Shown here piece by piece: positions 7,314 through 15,084 of a stretch of 64,000 nucleotides of DNA. The DNA is from Hominiventricola aquisgranensis (GTDB lineage: Bacteria; Bacillota; Clostridia; Lachnospirales; Lachnospiraceae). The notes beneath the pieces are model-generated. The model searched no databases. It had not been told where the DNA came from and saw nothing but the letters and a program-made list of their open reading frames with translations. Each line of letters starts with the position of its first letter. Position 1 is the stretch's first letter. The translations under genes and the position numbers were made by a program. The stretch spans positions 1-64,000 of the forward strand of contig NZ_JBBMFC010000004.1 in NCBI RefSeq assembly GCF_040096225.1, read 5' to 3'.

Positions 7314-9221
7314 ATGATTTATCACTGCGAGGATCACACCTGTAATTATTGGGATGAAGGCGAAAAGCTGCCGGAGCGCTGTCCGCAGTGCGGCCGGAAA
7401 TTGCTGCGCGCCAACGAGGCCGATATGACCGGAGATGATTGGACGGCTTTAGGCAACACCCTTTGGGATGCAGAGGCATCGGATAAAAAGCGCATGGTGG
7501 ATTGTTTTCGGAAAGCTGCATATCTCGGCAGCGCATGGGGCGTATGCAATCTGGGCATCTGCATGGAGCAGGGAAACGGCGTGGAGGCGGATCCGGTTCA
7601 GGCTTTTTGGCTTTATCAGCAGGCGGTGGAAATGGGGAGCCTGAATGCGGTGTGCTGCTTGGGCGTGTGCTATCAATACGGCATTGGCACGGCTCCGGAT
7701 GCGGAAAAGGCTGCCGAGTTATACTGCAAGGCGGCGGAATACGGTTCGCCCCGCGGACAGATGCTGCTCGCCCGAGCCTTCCACGACGGGATCGGCGTGG
7801 AAGCCGACGCTGCCGAGGCCGTGCACTGGGTGCGCGCGGCGGCGTATCAGCGTTACGGTGAAGGTATGCACCGGCTGGGCGTATGCTATGCATACGGCGA
7901 CGGCGTGGAGCAAAACTGGGAGCATGCTGTGCATTGGTTCCGCGAGGCGGCAGAGAGTGGCGTGAGCGTGGCAATGACGGATCTGGGATACTGCTATGAA
8001 AAGGGCTGCGGCGTGGAGCAGAGTTGGGAGCAGGCCTTTTCCTGGTATCGCAGAGGTGCGGAGTGTGGCAATTTGCAATCCATGCATAATCTGGGATGCT
8101 GCTATGAAAAGGGCCGCGGCGTGGAGCAGAGTTGGGAGCAGGCCTTTTCCTGGTATCGCAGAAGTGCGGAGTGCGGCAATCCGGTTAGCATGAGCAATCT
8201 GGGCTTGTGCTATCAAATGGGATATGGCGTGGAGCAGAATTGGCAGGAAGCCATAAAATGGTATGAGCAGGGCGCACAGTGTGGCGATTTGCAATCCATG
8301 CATAATCTGGCATGCTGCTACGAGGGCGGCGAAGGCGTGGAACAGAACGAAGACAGGGCGTTTTACTGGTATCGCCGCAGTGCCGAAGGCGGCAACGGCA
8401 GTGCCATGTGCAATCTTGGCCGGTGCTATAAAAGGGGATATGGCGTGGAGCAGAATTGGCAGGAAGCCGTAAAATGGTATGAGCAGGGCGCACAGTGTGG
8501 CAATTTGCAATCCATGCATAATCTGGCATGCTGCTACGAGCACGGCGAAGGCGTGGAACAAAATATGACGGAAGCGATCCGTTGGTATACTGCTGCCGCC
8601 GAGGGCGGAAATGCTGATGACATGTATGAGCTCGGCTGGCAGTACGACCACGGCGAAGGCGTGGAACAGGATATGAAAAAGGCAATTTGCTGGTACGAAC
8701 GAGCAGCAGAGCAGAACCATCCGGCTGCCATGAATAGCCTGGGCGAATGTTATGCGATGGGACGGGGCGTGCCGCGGGATTTGGAAACGGCCATGGAATG
8801 GTATCGCCGCGCGGCGGAGCTGGGCGAAGCCATGGCGGATTACAACATGGGATGGCATTTGGAGCAGGCAGGGAAGCTGTCTGAGGCGTATGCCCATTAC
8901 CGCAAAGCTGCCGATGGGAATGACGACAGCGCCTGGTGGGCGTTGGGGCGTTTTTATGAAAACGGCGTCGTCGTTGCGCAGGACGGAAAGGAAGCGCGCC
9001 GCTGCTATGAAACTGGCGAGAAATTGGGCAGTGTGAAATGCAAAATGCGCTTGGCGCGCTGCAAGCTTTTGGGTATCGGCGGCCGCAGGGAAAAGAAAGC
9101 CGGTTTGGATCTATGCCGTCAGGCGTTGGAATTGGCAAAGGAGAGCAGCGAAAAAGAGGATTACGGCTATGAAGCCGAAATGAATCTTTTGCGGCGTACC
9201 ATTGCGGAAAACGAATCATAA
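7314..9221 (+). CDS. Sel1-repeat protein with N-terminal zinc ribbon
   Basis: The 635-residue protein starts at ATG 7314 after GGAAGGAG. The first 30 residues carry Cys5, Cys10 and a CPQCG knuckle, a likely rubredoxin-like zinc site. The rest is about fourteen Sel1-like (TPR-related) repeats of 36 residues built on A..WY..AA..G...AM..LG..Y..G.GV. Such solenoids mediate protein-protein contacts. No signal peptide or membrane segment is seen, so it is probably cytoplasmic. At DNA level, 108-bp units near 7990 and 8098, and a stretch near 8221 repeated 216 bp further on, are almost identical, showing recent expansion by duplication. Codon use is GC-rich like the aspartokinase remnant and unlike the chromosome to the right, so it belongs to the imported block. 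Partner and role are unknown. Confidence 0.88.
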   Translation: MIYHCEDHTCNYWDEGEKLPERCPQCGRKLLRANEADMTGDDWTALGNTLWDAEASDKKRMVDCFRKAAYLGSAWGVCNLGICMEQGNGVEADPVQAFWLYQQAVEMGSLNAVCCLGVCYQYGIGTAPDAEKAAELYCKAAEYGSPRGQMLLARAFHDGIGVEADAAEAVHWVRAAAYQRYGEGMHRLGVCYAYGDGVEQNWEHAVHWFREAAESGVSVAMTDLGYCYEKGCGVEQSWEQAFSWYRRGAECGNLQSMHNLGCCYEKGRGVEQSWEQAFSWYRRSAECGNPVSMSNLGLCYQMGYGVEQNWQEAIKWYEQGAQCGDLQSMHNLACCYEGGEGVEQNEDRAFYWYRRSAEGGNGSAMCNLGRCYKRGYGVEQNWQEAVKWYEQGAQCGNLQSMHNLACCYEHGEGVEQNMTEAIRWYTAAAEGGNADDMYELGWQYDHGEGVEQDMKKAICWYERAAEQNHPAAMNSLGECYAMGRGVPRDLETAMEWYRRAAELGEAMADYNMGWHLEQAGKLSEAYAHYRKAADGNDDSAWWALGRFYENGVVVAQDGKEARRCYETGEKLGSVKCKMRLARCKLLGIGGRREKKAGLDLCRQALELAKESSEKEDYGYEAEMNLLRRTIAENES

Positions 9222-9493
9222 AGGACGAAAAAAGGGACGCTTCGGCGCAATGTCATTAAGTTAATCTAAAAACCCAGCCGTTGAGGGGTGGAAAGATGCT
9301 TTCCTCTTCTTAACGGCTGGGTGCTTTTTGGCTTTTGCATTTAATTAATCGCAAATTTTAACAAAATGTAAAGAATTACCCAATCCGCTTGCTTTTTCCG
9401 TCGCATGGAGATAGAGTAAACTAAACGCTGTGGTGAACGGTGTTCGCAAGCAGAATTTGAGACAGCCAAAGTCTGGCAATTTTCATAAAAACC
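9222..9493. other. Intergenic boundary of the GC-rich block
   Basis: Apart from the terminator at 9272 and the promoter that follows, I see no gene here. Composition returns from GC-rich to AT-rich, so the right edge of the imported block probably lies between the terminator and about 9400. No attachment-site repeat or integrase is visible. Confidence 0.4.
9272..9327 (+). terminator. Rho-independent terminator after the Sel1-repeat gene
   Basis: ACCCAGCCGTT at 9272-9282 pairs exactly with AACGGCTGGGT at 9312-9322. The loop has an inner GAGG/CCTC pairing, and GCTTTTT follows. Confidence 0.85.
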
Positions 9494-9522
9494 TTGCTAT
9501 TTTTGAAATATTTTAGTATAAT
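9494..9522 (+). promoter_or_regulatory. Sigma-A promoter of the EF-G-like gene
   Basis: TTGCTA at 9494-9499 and a perfect TATAAT at 9517-9522 are spaced by 17 bases, about 90 bases before the start codon. Confidence 0.75.
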
Positions 9523-9613
9523 TCTGACATAAGGGTTGGGGAAGATAAAAAACCTGACAGCAAAAGTGCTGCAGCTCAATGCAGAATGACTAAATGTATC
9601 GGAGGAAATAGCT

Positions 9614-11686
9614 ATGAACGTTTACACAACTGACAGTATCCGGAATGTGGTTCTTCTTGGCCATGGGGGATGTGGCAAGACCAGTCTTGTCGAAGCTATG
9701 GCATATGTTTCCGGTCTGACCGGACGTCTGGGAAAAGTATCAGACGGAACAACGATCAGTGATTATGATAAAGAGGAGATCAAACGTAAATTCTCAATCA
9801 ACACATCTGTTGTACCGCTGATCTGGAAAGATACGAAGATCAACCTGTTGGATACACCAGGCTATTTCGATTTTGTAGGAGAAGCAGAAGAAGCAGTGGC
9901 AGCAGCAGATGCAGCGATCATCGTGGTATCTGGTAAAGCCGGTGTGGAAGTTGGTACTGAGAAAGCATGGGAGCTCTGTGAAAAATACAAACTGCCCCGT
10001 ATGTTCTTTGTATCTGAGATGGATGTAGACCATGCATCCTTCCGTGAAGTTGTTGAGAAGCTGACAGAGCTGTACGGCAAGAAGATTGCTCCGTTCTATC
10101 AGCCAATGCGTGAAAATGAGAAATTCGTAGGCTACATCAACGTTATGAAGATGGCAGGTCGTAGATTTACCGGCATCGGCACCAGAGAAGAGTGCGAGAT
10201 CCCGGAATACAGCAAAGCAAACCTGGATATCTATCGTGAAGCCATGATGGATGCAGTAGCTGAGACCAGTGAAGAGTTCATGGAGCGTTATTTTGCAGGA
10301 GATGAGTTCTCTGTTGGCGAGATTCGTGCAGCCATGAAGACCAATGTAAACGATGGCAGCATCATTCCGGTATCCATGGGATCCAGTATTGAACTCCGCA
10401 ACATTCACAACCTGATGAATGATATCGTAGAGCTGTTCCCGTCACCGGACAAGAAGAAATGCGCCGGTATCAATATGAAGACCAACGAGATCTTCGAGGG
10501 CGATTATAACTTTGCAACTTCCAAGTCTGCATATGTATTCAAGACTATCGCAGATCCATTTATCGGAAAATATTCTCTGATCAAGGTTTGTTCCGGTGTT
10601 ATCAAATCTGATGATACACTGTACAATGCAACCACTGAGACCGAGGAGAAGATCAGCAAGCTGTATGTGATGAGAGCCAACAAGCCGGAAGAGGTAAGTG
10701 AGCTTCATGCAGGCGATATCGGAGCAATCGGTAAAGCTGGATGCAAGACCGGAGATACCCTTTCTACTAAGGCAGTTCCAGTTGTATATGGTAAGACCGA
10801 GATCTCAAAACCGTATACCTACATGGCATACAAGGCAAAGAATAAAGGTGATGAGGATAAGATTTCCCAGGCACTGGCAAAGATCATGGATGAGGATCTG
10901 ACTGTAAAATCTGTCAATGATTCTGAAAACCGCCAGACCTTACTCTATGGTATGGGTGATCAGCATCTGGCAGTGATCGTCAGCATGCTGGCTGAAAAAT
11001 ATAAAGTGGATGTGGAACTGACCAAACCGAAGGTAGCTTTCCGTGAGACCCTTCGCAAGAAATCGGATGTAGAGTATAAATATAAGAAACAGTCCGGTGG
11101 ACATGGACAGTATGGACATGTAAAGATGACCTTTGAACCGTCTGGTGATCTGGAGACACCGTATGTATTTGAACAGCAGGTAGTAGGTGGAGCAGTCCCG
11201 AAGAACTACTTCCCGGCAGTTGAAAAAGGTATCCAGGAATCTGTACAGAAGGGGCCACTTGCAGGATATCCGGTAGTTGGTGTGAAAGCCGTTCTCTACG
11301 ATGGATCCTATCATCCGGTAGATTCTTCTGAGATGGCATTCAAGACCGCAGCGATCCAGGCATTCAAGAAAGGATTCATGGAGGCATCCCCGATCCTGCT
11401 TGAGCCGATCGAGACTCTGACAGTTCTTGTTCCGGATAAATATACCGGTGATGTCATGGGAGACCTGAATAAGAGACGTGGTCGTGTACTTGGTATGAAT
11501 CCGGCAGGTGCTGGCAAGACTGAGGTAGTGGCAGATGTGCCGATGATGGAACTGTTCGGATATTCCACCGATCTTCGTTCCATGACAGGCGGAAGTGGAA
11601 CGTATTCCTATGAGTTTGCACGTTATGAGCAGACCCCATCCGATGTACAGGAAAAAGAAGTTGCAGCAAGAGCAGCCGAGGTGTAA
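9614..11686 (+). CDS. EF-G-like translational GTPase paralogue
   Basis: The 690-residue protein has elongation-factor-G architecture. It has a GTPase domain with P-loop GHGGCGKTS at 16-24 and DTPG at 80-83, a beta-barrel domain II, then domains III-V ending in the EF-G C-terminal fold (DLNKRRGRVLGM). Its P-loop is not the AHIDAGKTT of canonical FusA, which marks it as the second, EF-G-like clade seen in many Firmicutes. It is therefore probably an accessory ribosome GTPase rather than the essential translocase. No str-operon genes (rpsL, rpsG, tuf) are beside it. Start ATG 9614 follows GGAGGAAATAGCT. It has its own promoter and terminator, so it is monocistronic. Confidence 0.88.
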   Translation: MNVYTTDSIRNVVLLGHGGCGKTSLVEAMAYVSGLTGRLGKVSDGTTISDYDKEEIKRKFSINTSVVPLIWKDTKINLLDTPGYFDFVGEAEEAVAAADAAIIVVSGKAGVEVGTEKAWELCEKYKLPRMFFVSEMDVDHASFREVVEKLTELYGKKIAPFYQPMRENEKFVGYINVMKMAGRRFTGIGTREECEIPEYSKANLDIYREAMMDAVAETSEEFMERYFAGDEFSVGEIRAAMKTNVNDGSIIPVSMGSSIELRNIHNLMNDIVELFPSPDKKKCAGINMKTNEIFEGDYNFATSKSAYVFKTIADPFIGKYSLIKVCSGVIKSDDTLYNATTETEEKISKLYVMRANKPEEVSELHAGDIGAIGKAGCKTGDTLSTKAVPVVYGKTEISKPYTYMAYKAKNKGDEDKISQALAKIMDEDLTVKSVNDSENRQTLLYGMGDQHLAVIVSMLAEKYKVDVELTKPKVAFRETLRKKSDVEYKYKKQSGGHGQYGHVKMTFEPSGDLETPYVFEQQVVGGAVPKNYFPAVEKGIQESVQKGPLAGYPVVGVKAVLYDGSYHPVDSSEMAFKTAAIQAFKKGFMEASPILLEPIETLTVLVPDKYTGDVMGDLNKRRGRVLGMNPAGAGKTEVVADVPMMELFGYSTDLRSMTGGSGTYSYEFARYEQTPSDVQEKEVAARAAEV

Positions 11687-11708
11687 AATAGCATTAAATT
11701 CATACAAG

Positions 11709-11742
11709 AAGGAGACTGTGAAGAATCACAGTCTCCTTTTGC
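11709..11742 (+). terminator. Terminator of the EF-G-like gene
   Basis: AAGGAGACTGTG (11709-11720) pairs with CACAGTCTCCTT (11727-11738) around a six-base loop and runs into TTTT. Confidence 0.88.
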
Positions 11743-11799
11743 GGCTGTCAGAGAGGAATCCTCGATGGACAGTCAGTGAAGTACGGGAGAGTGGAAAAG

Positions 11800-13044
11800 A
11801 TGGAATTTATCAGAAAATGTTATGGCCGTGTCATGTTGCTGGCTCGATGGTTATTTCTGGCAGGGATTGCCGGAGTGATTCTTGGTATCTTCGGAGGACT
11901 GTTCGGTAACAGTATCACTTATGTGACAGCATTCCGGAACGCGCATCCGTGGATGCTATATCTGCTTCCGGCAGCAGGTCTTGCAATTGTGGCATTGTAT
12001 AAGCTGGATCCATATAAGACAGGTACCAACCGGGTACTGGAGGGCATTCAGTCGGATACCTATGTTCCGCTTCGGATGGCTCCGCTGATCGTAGTCTCCA
12101 CGATCCTGACTCACGCTTTTGGTGGTTCAGCAGGACGTGAGGGTGCGGCACTTCAGCTGGGCGGAAGTATTGGAGGAACCCTTGGAAAATGGATGAAATT
12201 TGATGAATATGACAGGAAGATCATGATCATGTGTGGCATGAGCGCCGGATTTTCAGCGTTGTTCGGAACACCATTGACGGCAACCGTATTCGCTATGGAA
12301 GTGATCAGTGTGGGGATCATACAGTATGCAGCACTGGTTCCCTGTGCAGTTGCTTCTCTGACAGCACATCAGGTTGCAATCCTGGTTGGTTCCGGCGGGG
12401 AGACCTTTATCCTGGGTACGGTACCGGAATTTACACTGATCAATGCGGCGTTAGTGGTTATTCTTGCAGTTTTATGTGCGGCAGTCAGTATCTTTTTCTG
12501 TAAAGTGCTACATAAGACGGAGCACTGGTACAAGGAGATGATTCCGAATGAATGGATCCGCATTGTGTCAGGTGCTCTTCTGGTGATTCTGATGGCAAAG
12601 GTGCTCGGCACCACAGATTATCTGGGAGCCGGTATGGATGTGGTGGAACGCGCAGTCATGGATGGAAAGGTAGCTGCATCTGCATTTTTATTGAAAATCA
12701 TATTTACTGCAGTGACATTGGGATGCGGATTCCGCGGTGGCGAGATCGTACCGACGTTGTTTGTTGGAGCAACCTTTGGATGTCTGTTCGGACAGATCAC
12801 CGGCCTGTCTCCGGCGCTGGCAGCAGCCTGCGGAATGGCAGCAGTTTTCTGTGGTGTCACAAATTGTCCGATCTCATCCATGTTTTTGAGTTTTGAGTTG
12901 TTTGGATTTGAGTCCATGCCGTTTGTTCTGCTGACTGTGGCCATCAGCTATCTGGAATCTGGATATTTTGGACTGTATCACAGCCAGAAGATCCTGTATT
13001 CTAAGACAAAGCTCAAGTTTATCAATACTCATACCAAAGAATAA
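11800..13044 (+). CDS. ClC-family chloride channel/transporter
   Basis: A 414-residue polytopic membrane protein of the voltage-gated chloride channel family. The gating motif GREGAALQ is at 112-119 (Glu 114 is the gating position) and a GGEIVPTLFVGA stretch corresponds to the G.F.P selectivity segment. Bacterial ClC proteins are Cl-/H+ or F-/H+ antiporters, and the exact ion cannot be decided from the motifs read here. No C-terminal CBS pair is present. I chose ATG 11800, which follows GGGAGAG, over the in-frame GTG 24 bases upstream. It is bounded by terminators on both sides. Confidence 0.88.
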   Translation: MEFIRKCYGRVMLLARWLFLAGIAGVILGIFGGLFGNSITYVTAFRNAHPWMLYLLPAAGLAIVALYKLDPYKTGTNRVLEGIQSDTYVPLRMAPLIVVSTILTHAFGGSAGREGAALQLGGSIGGTLGKWMKFDEYDRKIMIMCGMSAGFSALFGTPLTATVFAMEVISVGIIQYAALVPCAVASLTAHQVAILVGSGGETFILGTVPEFTLINAALVVILAVLCAAVSIFFCKVLHKTEHWYKEMIPNEWIRIVSGALLVILMAKVLGTTDYLGAGMDVVERAVMDGKVAASAFLLKIIFTAVTLGCGFRGGEIVPTLFVGATFGCLFGQITGLSPALAAACGMAAVFCGVTNCPISSMFLSFELFGFESMPFVLLTVAISYLESGYFGLYHSQKILYSKTKLKFINTHTKE

Positions 13045-13048
13045 AAAA

Positions 13049-13103
13049 CCCGGCAGAATTTCCGAAAAGCCTAACGCTTTCCGGAAAACATCTGCCGGGC
13101 CTT
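13049..13103. terminator. Shared bidirectional terminator
   Basis: CCCGGCAGA (13049-13057) pairs with TCTGCCGGG (13091-13099), with an inner TTTCCG/CGGAAA pairing. A-rich sequence lies on the left and TTTT on the right, so it can end transcripts of both the ClC gene and the leftward gene. It overlaps the last codons of the latter. Confidence 0.8.
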
Positions 13104-13361
13104 TTGCAGTGTTTCATCCATTTTCTGCTGTTCTTCCACAGATTTTCCTTCTTTCATGATCTTGAAGATCAATTCAAATTCATCCTTTGAAAACATCAGA
13201 TTCTGCCGGCTGGCAGAAGCGATTGCTCCTATAAGCACGGGCATGATCTCTTTTTGACTTGTCTTCCCTTCCAGCTGTGCAGCCAGATGGAGAAGAAGAT
13301 TTAATTTTTCCGGGGCAATCTGCTGCACCCGTTCATCATAAAACCAATTCGGAATATTCAT
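13071..13361 (-). CDS. Conserved hypothetical protein, 96 residues
   Basis: A soluble, helical protein of 96 residues on the minus strand, starting MNIPNWFYDERVQQIAPEKL. No signal or membrane segment is visible. Its start overlaps the stop of the upstream 112-residue gene by four bases (ATGA type), so the pair is translationally coupled and the products may act together. The composition, with many Lys, Glu, Met and Leu in an amphipathic pattern, fits a small regulatory or structural helix bundle. I do not recognise the family. Confidence 0.7.
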   Translation of the reverse strand: MNIPNWFYDERVQQIAPEKLNLLLHLAAQLEGKTSQKEIMPVLIGAIASASRQNLMFSKDEFELIFKIMKEGKSVEEQQKMDETLQKARQMFSGKR

Positions 13362-13696
13362 TCATTGTCACCTCGTTTCTGATCCGAAGATGTGGGAGCA
13401 GAAAAGCTCTCGAACATGCTCCGGTACAGATCCATATTTTCCATCATATCTGCCAGCTGCTCCATGGAAGCCTGTTCTTCCGGTGGAAGGATCCCTTTCA
13501 GATGTCGGAATACGTGACTCATGTCGGCGGGCTCCTGTACGGGTGGATGTTGATCGTAGTAGTCGATGGTTGCTTTCAGTTCCATCCACTTGATGTAAAT
13601 GGCACACATTTTCTGGAGATTGGCAGGAAGAAAGGGCAGGAAGGCTTTGAACATCTTAAGCTCTCCTGGAAGAATCGCTTCGTCAAATGGTGTCAT
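13358..13696 (-). CDS. Conserved hypothetical protein, 112 residues
   Basis: The first gene of a leftward pair; start ATG at 13696 lies after a purine-rich AGAAAGAAGCAGGGGGC stretch. The protein is soluble and helical, with a Pro-rich patch (HPPVQEPAD) mid-way and a disordered, charged tail. It probably partners with the overlapping 96-residue protein. No known domain is recognised. Confidence 0.7.
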   Translation of the reverse strand: MTPFDEAILPGELKMFKAFLPFLPANLQKMCAIYIKWMELKATIDYYDQHPPVQEPADMSHVFRHLKGILPPEEQASMEQLADMMENMDLYRSMFESFSAPTSSDQKRGDNE

Positions 13697-13785
13697 GACA
13701 GTTAAGCCCCCTGCTTCTTTCTAAAATATATGAACGGCAGACGGAAAACATGCGTTTCCGGGGCCGGGGTTTTCAGGCAGCAGAA

Positions 13786-13810
13786 GGGCTGTCAGAAGAT
13801 CTGACAGCCC
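13786..13810 (-). terminator. Hairpin after the Cys/Gly-rich gene
   Basis: GGGCTGTCAG (13786-13795) pairs perfectly with CTGACAGCCC (13801-13810). It lies 43 bases beyond the stop of the leftward Cys/Gly-rich gene. The U-tail is poor, so termination strength is uncertain. Confidence 0.6.
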
Positions 13811-13852
13811 GGGCACAGAAGAGGTCCCTGACTGCTGACACCAGATTCAGAC

Positions 13853-14173
13853 TTAGCATCCGCAGGAATTGCCACAGCCACAGGAGTTATTGCATCCGCA
13901 ACCACAGTGGTTGGAACCAAATCCGCCGCAGCAGCACAGCAGGAGAATGATCCACAGGCAGGAGTTGTCAGATCCACCACATCCGCAGCCATTGTCACAT
14001 CCACAGCCGTTGTTTCCAAGGAATCCGTTGCCGTTTCCACAACAGCAGCACAGAAGAAGGATGATCCAGATCCAGCTGCAGGAACTACCGCCAAATCCAC
14101 TGCATCCACAGGAATTACTGCATCCGCAGCCAGTGTTGCAGCCACAGCCGCCTCTCGAACTTAAATCACTCAT
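13853..14173 (-). CDS. Cysteine/glycine-rich mini-membrane protein with duplicated unit
   Basis: A 106-residue protein whose start at 14173 is fixed by GGAGG seven bases upstream on the minus strand. Two similar units follow each other. Each has a Trp-led hydrophobic segment (WIWIILLLCCCC, then LWIILLLCCC) flanked by runs of CGC, GCG and SNSCGC. Over 30 residues are Cys. The build resembles the small Gly-rich single-helix coat proteins of spore formers, but the Cys content is far higher; metal binding or disulfide cross-linking in a coat or membrane is possible. The gene is divergent from the phospholipase-like gene. The function is not known to me. Confidence 0.75.
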   Translation of the reverse strand: MSDLSSRGGCGCNTGCGCSNSCGCSGFGGSSCSWIWIILLLCCCCGNGNGFLGNNGCGCDNGCGCGGSDNSCLWIILLLCCCGGFGSNHCGCGCNNSCGCGNSCGC

Positions 14174-14278
14174 GAAGATAACCTCCAAAAAACTATTTAC
14201 ACTTCATCATATGCAGTGCTCCAAAATTGTGTTATACTTCATATGGCAATTCCTAACGAAAGACAGGAGGTAATGGAC

Positions 14279-15073
14279 ATGCCTGCAGCATATGCACATT
14301 ATGTATTTGGAAAAAAAGTATTTCAGGAACTTTCCGGAACGGAGAAGGAGATCATAAGAAAAGGAGAAGACGCGTTTCTCTTAGGCCTTCACGGACCGGA
14401 TCTTTTATTTTATTATTTCCCATTATGTAAGAATCGGATCAATCAGCAGGGAGTAAAGCTCCATAAGAAGATTGCAGCAGAATTTTTTGAATTGGGAAGA
14501 AAGCGGTACAAGGAAGATCAAGATTCGGTATTGCGGGCGTATTTATATGGATTTTTGTGTCACTATATTCTGGATAGCGAGTGTCATCCATACATTTCGG
14601 AATATATGGAAGAGCATGATCTGGGACATCTGGAGATCGAGACGGAGTTTGACCGGTATCTGATGGAGGAGGATGGGCGAGATCCGCTTTATTATGTACC
14701 GATCCATCATCTGATCAGCCGGGCTCATACCCGCAGGGAGATCTCAAAGATGTTTGATCATGTGACGCCGCGGCAGATCGACTGGTGTATCCGGCTGTTC
14801 CGACGCACATTGAAGCTGTTTGTATGCAGAAGCAGGAGAAAATTAAAGATTTTCCGTATTTTCAGCCGGCTGACAGGACAGGATAAGGAGATCGGAGGCC
14901 TGATCATGGATGGACAGCTCAATGAAGCATGCCAGGAAAGTGATCTGTTTTTGGAGGATCGGCTGAACAAAGGAGTAAAGCTGGCAGCAGAGGAGATTGA
15001 AAAATACAGCCATGCACTGGATACGGATGGATTCTTATCTATGCGGCTGTATCGGAATTACGAGGAATTTTAG
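14279..15073 (+). CDS. Zinc-dependent phospholipase C-like protein
   Basis: A 264-residue protein of the bacterial phospholipase C/S1-P1-like helical family. It shows scattered His/Asp ligands: AYAHYVFG at the N-terminus, GLHGPDLLFYY, LHKKIAAEFF and HYILDSECHPYI. These fit a trinuclear zinc site hydrolysing phosphodiesters. There is no secretion signal, so it is probably cytoplasmic, and the true substrate is unknown. Start ATG 14279 is eight bases after AGGAGGT; the earlier ATG at 14273 is too close to it. An ABC exporter pair follows 11 bases after the stop and may be co-transcribed. Confidence 0.75.
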   Translation: MPAAYAHYVFGKKVFQELSGTEKEIIRKGEDAFLLGLHGPDLLFYYFPLCKNRINQQGVKLHKKIAAEFFELGRKRYKEDQDSVLRAYLYGFLCHYILDSECHPYISEYMEEHDLGHLEIETEFDRYLMEEDGRDPLYYVPIHHLISRAHTRREISKMFDHVTPRQIDWCIRLFRRTLKLFVCRSRRKLKIFRIFSRLTGQDKEIGGLIMDGQLNEACQESDLFLEDRLNKGVKLAAEEIEKYSHALDTDGFLSMRLYRNYEEF

Positions 15074-15084
15074 GAGAGTGTTAC

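Noticed and set aside
6259..9219. Long minus-strand open frames of 230-390 codons opposite the aspartokinase and Sel1 genes
   Set aside because: They mirror GC-rich codons of the plus-strand genes, have low-complexity His/Pro/Arg/Cys content and no ribosome binding sites.
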